Assembly (NCBI GenBank): GCA_963579925.1
Contig: CAUZJA010000151.1
Location: 1 to 7,000 of the forward strand
Length of the DNA stretch: 7,000 nt
DNA from: UBA1151 sp963579925
GTDB lineage: Bacteria > Chloroflexota > Dehalococcoidia > Lucifugimonadales > Lucifugimonadaceae
Reading direction: 5' to 3'
The position numbers and the translations under genes were made by a program. The notes beneath the pieces are model-generated. The model was given only the letters and a program-made list of their open reading frames with translations. It made no database searches and was not told where the DNA came from. Below, one piece after another: positions 1 to 4,933 of this stretch; the stretch's first letter is position 1, and each line of letters begins with the position of its first letter.

Positions 1-101
1 CTGCGATTTCCACGGCGCATCAACAGCCGAACAGCCCCCTAATCCTAGCCTTCTCCGGGGGGCGAAGGGAGCTGCTCCTAAAGTGCCCGTACGGCAGGCA
101 C
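1..101 (-). repeat. Intergenic repeat module, copy 1 (cut by window edge)
   Basis: Non-coding stretch that aligns with the module at 1111-1260. The best block, 14-55 against 1125-1166, matches at 38 of 42 positions without gaps. Read on the minus strand, the direction of the neighbouring genes, it starts with a hairpin directly after the dehydrogenase stop codon. A C-rich/G-rich segment around 31-71 follows, and then a TGTTGATGCGCC stretch. The similarity seems to continue to position 1, so the module may end just before another leftward gene outside the window. Whether it is a mobile dispersed repeat or a duplicated leader cannot be told from two copies. Confidence 0.7.
82..101 (-). terminator. 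Hairpin repeat directly after the dehydrogenase stop codon
   Basis: Minus strand reads GTGCCTGCCGTACGGGCACT, beginning at the base after the TAG at 104-102. The arms GTGCCTG and CGGGCAC pair over 7 bp (one G-T pair) around a 5-base loop, and TTTAGG follows. The same 20-mer, with one difference, follows the stop codon at 1261-1263. It could act as a weak terminator or a 3'-end-protecting structure. The T tract is too short for a confident intrinsic terminator. Confidence 0.5.
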
Positions 102-1099
102 CTATCCCATCGTGGCGAATACTTGTGACGCGATCTCGTAGCGCAGCGTCTGACCATCCCGCCACCGCTCGAATTCCTCAATCATGCAGTCGGCCATGCG
201 CACTACTTCGTCGCCGATGGTGCCGCCCATGTGGGGGCTGATGACGACGTTTGGGAGCGTCCATAGCGGCGAATCGGCGGATGGCGGCTCGGGTAGCGTT
301 ACATCCAACAGCGCTGTGAGATCTGGTCCTGCTCTGAGTACTCGAATTAGATCAGGCTCGACGATCTGCCCGCCACGTCCACTGTTGATGAACGTTGCGC
401 CTTCACGCATCGATTCGAAGTGAGCGCCGGTGAGCACGCTCTGCGTGGAGTCTAGGTCCGGCGTGTGGTTGCTGACGATCAGTGCGCGCTCGAATAGCGG
501 ATCCAGCGATGCCGAGCTATGTTGAGTTCCTTTGCCTTCTCGTCGGACAGAAACGGGTCGTATGCGATGACGTTGAGTGGGTAGTCAGCCAGCAGATCGC
601 GAACTCGCGTGCCGATCTTCCCGAGTCCGATCAAGCCGACCGTTTCACCATTCAAGCCCGTACGATGAAACGACTTCGCCTCATGCGTCTTGATGTCCGC
701 ATATCGCCGAACGGCCCGAAAGTAGCCACCCAGTGAAAGCAATATCTGAGACAGGCACATCTCGGCGACCGGAATGGCGTTGATGTCCCACGCGCCAACC
801 AGCGTTACGCCCCGCTCTAGCAATGGCTCCGCGAATGCCTTCACGTTGCCGGCCGCGTAGAACACGGCCCTCAGGTTTGGCATAGTGGCGAAGTGCTCAT
901 CAGTGAATCGCTGCATGCCCCACGTGGCGAAGATCACTTCAACGTCAGACAGCGCCGCGGCGTGTTCATCGAAGTTTGAGGCGTTTACGACTTCCGGGTA
1001 GAGGTCGGTCAGCTCCGCAATGCGCTCTAGCCGACCGTCACCGAGGACATCGCCGTCTTCAGGTGGGTAGTCATAAAAGATTGCTGCCTGTGTTGGCAT
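102..1099 (-). pseudogene. D-isomer specific 2-hydroxyacid dehydrogenase, frameshifted
   Basis: NAD-dependent dehydrogenase of the D-2-hydroxyacid / phosphoglycerate dehydrogenase family, cytoplasmic, expected to interconvert a 2-hydroxy and a 2-keto acid; substrate unknown. The first part (1099-479, 206 codons) carries the N-terminal domain and the Rossmann motif G158-L-G-K-I-G163, with D181 ending the second strand, which usually favours NAD. That frame then runs into a false tail ending at TGA 481-479. The rest of the protein continues in another frame from about 512 to the TAG at 104-102. It keeps the family's catalytic Arg (NSGRGG), Glu (LPEPP) and His (SPHMGG). Joined, the product would be about 332 residues, normal for the family. 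The break lies at 510-520 and is a net loss of one base. The ATG at 1099 has a strong AAGGAG. Family call is firm; a real pseudogene and a sequencing error cannot be told apart. Confidence 0.85.
510..520 (-). other. Frameshift site in the dehydrogenase
   Basis: On the minus strand the frame reads ...AAC ATA, then is lost, and the homologous protein resumes in the other frame at GCA TCG CTG GAT (512-501, A-S-L-D). One base is missing, or two are extra, between about 520 and 510. There is no long homopolymer or obvious slippery heptamer here, so programmed frameshifting has no support. A point deletion or a base-calling error is the simplest reading. Confidence 0.75.
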
Positions 1100-1107
1100 G
1101 ATCGGTG

Positions 1108-1113
1108 CTCCTT
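1108..1113 (-). promoter_or_regulatory. Shine-Dalgarno of the dehydrogenase gene
   Basis: AAGGAG on the minus strand, 8 bases before the ATG at 1099-1097. It fixes the start codon and lies at the very end of the intergenic repeat module that begins after the upstream gene. Confidence 0.75.
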
Positions 1114-1199
1114 GGATTTCACCTGGCGCATCAACAGCTGAGCAGCCCCCTCATCCTAGCGTTCTCGCGAGGGGAGAAGGGACACAGCCCGATCCCAAA

Positions 1200-1219
1200 A
1201 GTGCCGTGCGGTAGGCGCC
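1200..1219 (-). repeat. Degenerate second copy of the hairpin motif, followed by TTTT
   Basis: Plus strand AGTGCCGTGCGGTAGGCGCC resembles the 20-mers at 82-101 and 1241-1260 but has several changes and one base fewer in the first arm. On the minus strand the structure is followed by CTTTTGGG, so of the three copies this one looks most like a weak intrinsic terminator for the PH-domain/Tag-like transcript. Confidence 0.45.
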
Positions 1220-1240
1220 TCTCTTCAGCGCCTCGCGCTC

Positions 1241-1260
1241 AGTGCCCGTGCGGCAGGCAC
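1241..1260 (-). terminator. Hairpin repeat directly after the Tag-like stop codon
   Basis: Minus strand GTGCCTGCCGCACGGGCACT begins at the base following the TGA at 1263-1261. It is 19/20 identical to the hairpin after the dehydrogenase stop. The same zero-base spacing after two unrelated genes suggests a positional role at mRNA 3' ends. No T tract follows directly, so classic termination at this copy is doubtful. Confidence 0.5.
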
Positions 1261-1719
1261 TCACTTTTTTTTGCGTTCGGCTTCGAACTGGTCGTGGGGG
1301 ATTACTTCTTCGCCTACTACGTGGAGGAAGTAGAACGAGCCAACTTCGCCCATGAACTTGAACTCTTTTCTGATCGACTTCACCGTCGACCAGAAGTCAT
1401 CGTGGGAACGGAGATAACTCTGGAAGCCGTCATGTTCCTCGTCAAGCGCAATCATCGTGCGGGCATTGTGGACGATGGCCTAAAGCTTCTTGCGGTTCCG
1501 AATAAGGCGGGTATCCTGCATCAACTCATCGATATCGACCTCATCCATATCGGCGATGGCGTGGGGGTCGAACTCTCGTAAGGCTTCAGTGGTGCCGGGC
1601 CACTTGTTCTCGATCACTTTGCAGGACATTCCAGACTGGAATACGGCTTTGCTCATGATGCCCAGATAGTCGGAAAGGCCGGTTGGGGCAATCTGGTCAG
1701 GAGGGGCTGTTGGCGTCAT
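1261..1719 (-). pseudogene. Tag-like DNA-3-methyladenine glycosylase homologue with in-frame TAG
   Basis: The translated frame resembles the Tag (3-methyladenine DNA glycosylase I) family: a Q-S-G-M-S stretch near residues 28-32, the FDP...ADMDEVDIDELMQD segment (50-69), IRNRKKL (73-79), then AIVHNAR, and near the C terminus a HVVG like the one in E. coli Tag. Codon 80 is TAG (1482-1480). The frame continues intact for 72 further codons to TGA at 1263-1261, so the full product would be about 152 residues, shorter than E. coli Tag. By my alignment the catalytic Glu of Tag is replaced by Ala25, the following Trp by Cys33, and the N-terminal and C-terminal zinc ligands are not all present, so normal glycosylase activity is doubtful even with the stop repaired. 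The ATG overlaps the TGA of the upstream membrane-protein gene (ATGA), implying translational coupling. Confidence 0.7.
1480..1482 (-). other. In-frame TAG codon in the Tag-like gene
   Basis: The minus strand reads AAG CTT TAG GCC ATC GTC. In Tag proteins this position, after the IRxRxK motif, is usually Glu or Gln, so CAG or GAG to TAG is the likely single change. The downstream frame is uninterrupted and still family-like, which points to a recent mutation, a base-calling error, or less likely readthrough. Confidence 0.8.
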
Positions 1720-2417
1720 TTTTTCCGTCTCATTCCTTGGTGATCAGCCGAAACATCCTCTGGCTTGTCCAGTCCCTTCGCCTTGTATATCAGGTCGCGC
1801 ACCATCTCGTGAACCGGACCAACGTCCTGAATATCATGGAAGGCGATTTCATCTGGCGCGCCGATCAGCGAGATCCACTCGATACCGGAGTTCTGGTAGA
1901 CCGCCACGTACGTCGGTTTATCGCTGAATCGGATTGACCCTCTGCCTTGAGAGCCGGGAGACATACGAATACCCTGAATCTCTACGAACGGCTGAGCCTT
2001 GCCTTTTTTGCCGGCTAATTTGATGATCCGCTTCTCAGTGATTGCATAGTAGTTAACCTTCTTCCGGTGGACTTTCCAGAAGAATCTGCCGAATAACGCA
2101 TAGACGCCGACCACCACGAACAGCCAGCCGAAAACCGTGATGGTTGTGGCCCACATGATGCCCAGGACGAAGACTAAGATGGAGAGAGGCACCAGGAAAT
2201 AGTCATTTTTCGAGAGGTGCACGGACGTATCGGGCTGCCCCGCCCACAAGATTTCTTCATCAGGATCCAGCAGCGGACGAATGATTTCGGCCGCGTTCTC
2301 GTCCAATGTGAAACCTGCGTCTTCTGAAAATTCTTGTTGGGTGCTGTTATTCACGGCCCCGAAGTATAACCAGACTTTCGTGATGACGGAGTAGATATTC
2401 TGAGTCAACAAGCCCAT
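1716..2417 (-). CDS. Two-helix membrane protein with bacterial PH-like domain
   Basis: About 233 residues. After a polar N-terminal region, LLDPDEEILWAGQPD (49-63) is the typical lead-in of bacterial PH-type membrane proteins. Two hydrophobic helices follow (about 73-93 and 94-113), then a basic stretch and NYYAITEKRIIKL (122-134), resembling the YAITNKR-type strand of the PH-like fold. The remaining soluble part (135-233) ends in a basic tail. It is predicted to sit in the cytoplasmic membrane; its role is unknown. The start is uncertain: ATG 2417 has a GAAGG only one base away, while TTG at codon 3 (2411) would place the same GAAGG at 7 bases, and GTG 2354 is a third choice. Its TGA overlaps the ATG of the Tag-like gene, so the two are one operon. 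The first base of the divergent HAD gene is 24 bases beyond this start. Confidence 0.75.
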   Translation of the reverse strand: MGLLTQNIYSVITKVWLYFGAVNNSTQQEFSEDAGFTLDENAAEIIRPLLDPDEEILWAGQPDTSVHLSKNDYFLVPLSILVFVLGIMWATTITVFGWLFVVVGVYALFGRFFWKVHRKKVNYYAITEKRIIKLAGKKGKAQPFVEIQGIRMSPGSQGRGSIRFSDKPTYVAVYQNSGIEWISLIGAPDEIAFHDIQDVGPVHEMVRDLIYKAKGLDKPEDVSADHQGMRRKK

Positions 2418-2441
2418 ACCTTCGATTGGTCCAGCCGGTCT

Positions 2442-3275
2442 GTGGACGCGATTGCCATCGATCTCGACGGTACGCTGCTACACGCGGACAAGCTGTTCAG
2501 CGACCGATCGCGTGCGACTGTAGATGATGCGATGGCCGCCGGAATCGCGGTAATCGTGGCGACGTCTCGGCCTGTGCGAACTGTGCGGCATTTCATTGGT
2601 ACGGAACTGCTGGACCGCGTATCCGTTGTCCAGATGAATGGTGCATCAGCGATCGGGCGTGGGCCTCTGACCGGGGAGCATCTGTTCCACTTGCCTGACG
2701 GTGCCGCAGACGAAATTTCCAGTCGCGCAGGCATGATTGATGGCGTTCGTTCGTTCATCGAGAGCGACGGATACAAGTTCGGCTGTGTGCCTGACGTCAC
2801 CGTAGATGAGGCGATGATCATTAGTGGATTGGATAGGAACAATCTAGAAACGGTGGCAGCGTTGGCCCGTGAACTCACAGATGCGTCGGAGCTTTTTTCA
2901 TCAGGGGCAACCAAAGTAGTCATATCCGCCGGCCATGCGCCGCTCACACCTCTGATCGAGGAAATCCGCGAGACCTACGGCGACAAACTTGCCTACTTCC
3001 CGTCAGACAGTGACATGTTCCTGAATGTGGTGCATCCCGACGTTTCGAAGTGGTCATCCATCGCACGTCTCACTGAGCCTGCCGGGATTCCAACAGCGAA
3101 TGTGGTGGCGTTCGGTGACGATGATCCTGACCGAATCATGCTGGAGGGCGCAGGTGTCGGCATCGCCATGTCCAACGCCACGGACTACGTGATGGAAGCT
3201 GCCGATCTGGTTACGTCGTCAAACGATGAAGATGGTGTCGCTATCGTCATCGAGCAGATTCTGGCGAGCCGCTAG
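2442..3275 (+). CDS. HAD-superfamily hydrolase (Cof/sugar-phosphatase type)
   Basis: Cytoplasmic Mg-dependent phosphatase of the Cof-like HAD subfamily, 277 residues, the usual size. Motif I is DLDGTLL with nucleophile D7 and D9. Motif II is VATSRP (T41/S42). A large type-C2 cap lies between about 85 and 195. Motif III is K203 in VSKWSSI, and motif IV is G225-D226-D-D-P-D230, where the family usually has GDxxND, so Asn is replaced by Pro229. Substrate is probably a small phosphorylated sugar or cofactor and cannot be narrowed down. Start GTG 2442 puts DAIAIDLDGT at the N terminus as expected. No good Shine-Dalgarno is visible, so translation may be weak or leaderless. The TAG at 3273-3275 overlaps the stop codon of the convergent PIG-L gene (3274-3272). 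No lesion is seen in this gene. Confidence 0.88.
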   Translation: MDAIAIDLDGTLLHADKLFSDRSRATVDDAMAAGIAVIVATSRPVRTVRHFIGTELLDRVSVVQMNGASAIGRGPLTGEHLFHLPDGAADEISSRAGMIDGVRSFIESDGYKFGCVPDVTVDEAMIISGLDRNNLETVAALARELTDASELFSSGATKVVISAGHAPLTPLIEEIRETYGDKLAYFPSDSDMFLNVVHPDVSKWSSIARLTEPAGIPTANVVAFGDDDPDRIMLEGAGVGIAMSNATDYVMEAADLVTSSNDEDGVAIVIEQILASR

Positions 3276-4099
3276 AGGCCCTCGAACAGGTCCGTTTCAA
3301 GCGCTGTTGACGTGGGTTCCGGGGCGACCAGGATGAGATGGTCTGTGCCAAACACATCGGCGTGCATGGACTCCGGAAATGTGTCAAAGAGGCTGATCTC
3401 AGAGTGATGCTCTGCCGCCGCCGCCTTTCGCAAGTGCATGTAATCCTTAACGTCCAGGCGGGTTGTGAAGCGCTCGTCTGAGACTCCCATCGCGTCGATA
3501 TCAAGATTGACATAGTCATTATCTGGCTTGATTTTTGTGTACTCATCCACCCAGCGGCGAATGAAGCTACGGGCAATGCTCATGTAGTACAGCTTTGAAG
3601 GCGTCCAGGGATCAAGCCCGGCGCTGTCAACCTATGCCGAATCGCCGCAGGCGCGAAACGCCAGTGTGGTGGCTTCGCTGATCATTACGTGGTCGGGATG
3701 GCCGTAGCCATCGTTCTCATCAAACGTGACGATCACGTGCGGCCTGTGGCGTCTCATCGATACAACCAGATGATCAACTCCCTCATCCATCGACGCTTGA
3801 GCGAAAGCGCGTGGATCTTCGTTTTCTGGAGTTCCGGGCATACCGGAATCGCGATAATCGAGTAGTTCAAGACTCGCGCCAAAAACGTTCACTGACGCCC
3901 GCACCTCCGCTTCCCGAACCACGCCCACGTCTTCTGGAGTGGCGCTGCTACCCGGTGCAATTTCACCAAGCTCTCCGCGTGTTGCGATTACGATGCGCAC
4001 GTCAGCACCTTCAGCCGCGTATTTGGCGATGGTGCTTCCCGACAGTCCCGACTCCTCATCAGGGTGTCCGAAGCCCAGCCACAGGCGTTTATCTGCCAC
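3272..4099 (-). pseudogene. PIG-L family N-acetylglucosaminyl-type deacetylase with in-frame TAG
   Basis: Zinc-dependent deacetylase of the PIG-L/LmbE/MshB family, which removes acetyl groups from GlcNAc-type glycoconjugates. The N-terminal GFGHPDEESG carries H12 and D14, but Glu15 stands where MshB has its second Asp (HPDD), a zinc ligand. The downstream motif GYGHPDH (131-137) supplies the other conserved histidines. Codon 156 is TAG (3634-3632). Translation in the same frame then continues for 119 codons, with DPWTPSKLYYMS and a family-like end, ETDLFEGL, before TAG 3274-3272. Full length would be 275 residues, normal for the family. Start GTG 4099 is set by GAGGA (4112-4108) 8 bases upstream, which overlaps the TGA of the preceding gene, so the pair is translationally coupled. 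Without readthrough only the catalytic N-terminal part would be made. Mutation and sequencing error cannot be separated here. Confidence 0.85.
3632..3634 (-). other. In-frame TAG codon in the PIG-L gene
   Basis: Minus strand GAT TCG GCA TAG GTT GAC AGC. The frame is open on both sides and clearly PIG-L-like on both sides. TAG also ends this gene and at least four others in the window, so it works as a normal stop here. Confidence 0.8.
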
Positions 4100-4107
4100 C
4101 GCTCAGT

Positions 4108-4112
4108 TCCTC
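4108..4112 (-). promoter_or_regulatory. Shine-Dalgarno of the PIG-L gene, overlapping the upstream stop
   Basis: GAGGA, 8 bases before the GTG at 4099-4097. It shares two bases with the TGA (4113-4111) of the MDMPI-like gene. This arrangement favours coupled translation and supports the GTG start. Confidence 0.65.
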
Positions 4113-4842
4113 ATTTCCAGTAAAATAATCGCGCTGAATCGCTCTTGGATTCGGCCCACGTTCGAGCGGCGTCCGCCAGTTCGCCTTCGCCCTCAACGCG
4201 TAGCTGTGCTTCGCGGCCGGAGAAGCGCAGTATCTGCTCCAGTGGCGGGCCTATGATCTTGACCGGCGTTTCTTCAACCTCTTCTTGTCGCTTCACTCCG
4301 CCCTTGCCATTCAGCTCGTAGACACGGGCGTCATCATCGTTGCTGCCAATCGAAACCAGGCCAGCCTGTCCGATCTCACGCAGCCGTGAACCCATGCCCG
4401 CCAGAATCGCGTTTGTGAGTGGCGGCGAAGGTGGGCGTGCTCGAGGCATATCAATTGAGCGACGAATGTCTTCGGCGTGAATGATGATCTCTGAGAGGCC
4501 AAGTAGCCGCCAGTAGCCGATGCCCCAGTGGATGGAGACCGTAATCTCGTCCTTCTTGATCCGCTCTAGAACATATTCTCGGCCATGCGCCGCCCACTTC
4601 TCCTGTAGGATCTCGACGCCCATATTGATGCTGCCGTTAAACAACATAGACATCGCAACCCGCAGGGGCACGCCATCTCCCAGCGTCAGATGCGCGGCAA
4701 CCTGTCCGTTCGTCCAGCCCTCGGACTTGCTCTCTTTGCCCCAGTGGAACTCGTTCATCGACTCCACAAGCTGGCCGAGCGCGTGCCGTTCCGCCCGGTA
4801 GGCGTTGGTGATTTGGTCTCTAGTCAGCTTCGTTTCAACCAT
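4111..4842 (-). CDS. Maleylpyruvate isomerase-like (MDMPI/DinB fold) metalloenzyme
   Basis: 243 residues from ATG 4842; an in-frame TTG at 4848 would add two residues. The sequence has the MDMPI N-terminal signature: a long first helix, then SEGWTNGQVAAHL (40-52) and a later LSEIIIHAEDIRR (116-128). H51, E118 and H122 fit the His/Glu/His metal site described for mycothiol-dependent maleylpyruvate isomerase, including the E-x3-H spacing. The C-terminal part (PPLEQILRFSGR, 199-210) resembles the second domain of these proteins. Members are thiol-dependent isomerases or S-transferases; the true substrate here is unknown. It leads a two-gene operon with the PIG-L deacetylase. No clear Shine-Dalgarno precedes the ATG, so a leaderless or weak start is possible. 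The 91 bases up to the divergent enolase-type gene must contain both promoters. Confidence 0.78.
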   Translation of the reverse strand: MVETKLTRDQITNAYRAERHALGQLVESMNEFHWGKESKSEGWTNGQVAAHLTLGDGVPLRVAMSMLFNGSINMGVEILQEKWAAHGREYVLERIKKDEITVSIHWGIGYWRLLGLSEIIIHAEDIRRSIDMPRARPPSPPLTNAILAGMGSRLREIGQAGLVSIGSNDDDARVYELNGKGGVKRQEEVEETPVKIIGPPLEQILRFSGREAQLRVEGEGELADAARTWAESKSDSARLFYWK

Positions 4843-4933
4843 AAGCAATGAATTCTAATGGCCTAAGCGCCCGTCTGGCGGTAACATCCGGGACGCATTA
4901 CGTAACTTCTCAGTCACTGCTGGAGCACATGCA
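4843..4933. promoter_or_regulatory. Divergent control region between MDMPI-like and enolase-type genes
   Basis: 91 bases serving two divergent starts. Visible items are an 8-bp palindrome TTACGTAA at 4898-4905, a small inverted repeat CGCC-CGTCT-GGCG at about 4869-4880, and a TAGAAT on the minus strand near 4857-4852 without a matching -35 box. The palindrome is a possible operator half-way between the genes. None of these is strong enough to name a regulator. Confidence 0.35.
4922..4925 (+). promoter_or_regulatory. Shine-Dalgarno supporting the TTG start of the enolase-type gene
   Basis: GGAG 8 bases before TTG 4934. An ATG at 4929-4931 is out of frame and meets TGA after one codon (ATG CAT TGA). 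That TGA overlaps the TTG, so the ATG is not an alternative start. Confidence 0.6.

Larger units (their letters stand above)
1111..1260 (-). repeat. Intergenic repeat module, copy 2
   Basis: Fills nearly all the space between the Tag-like gene and the dehydrogenase. On the minus strand it holds, in order: a hairpin 20-mer directly after the stop codon (1260-1241), a small AGCGC-GAG-GCGCT hairpin (about 1238-1226), a second degenerate hairpin copy (1219-1200) followed by TTTT, a C-rich segment with a potential TTCTC/GAGAA pairing, the TGTTGATGCGCC block shared with copy 1, and finally the dehydrogenase Shine-Dalgarno. It is longer than copy 1 because it contains the extra hairpin unit. Inference: a dispersed intergenic element or a duplicated leader. 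Confidence 0.7.

Noticed and set aside
1..1260. Integron cassette array, suggested by gene-module-gene-module order
   Set aside because: No RYYYAAC/GTTRRRY core-site pair could be found; the nearest string, GTTGATG, does not fit. No integrase is present.
1105..1581. 158-codon open frame on the plus strand
   Set aside because: It lies opposite the Tag-like gene and the intergenic module, has no family features, and the minus frame there is clearly the protein-like one.
2405..2947. 180-codon open frame on the minus strand
   Set aside because: Composition is serine/threonine/arginine-rich as in an antisense shadow; the plus strand carries the HAD motifs.
1480..3634. Reassigned TAG codon (for example pyrrolysine)
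   Set aside because: TAG is the normal end of five genes here, no pyl genes or suppressor tRNA are in the window, and the residue expected in Tag at this position is an ordinary Gln or Glu.
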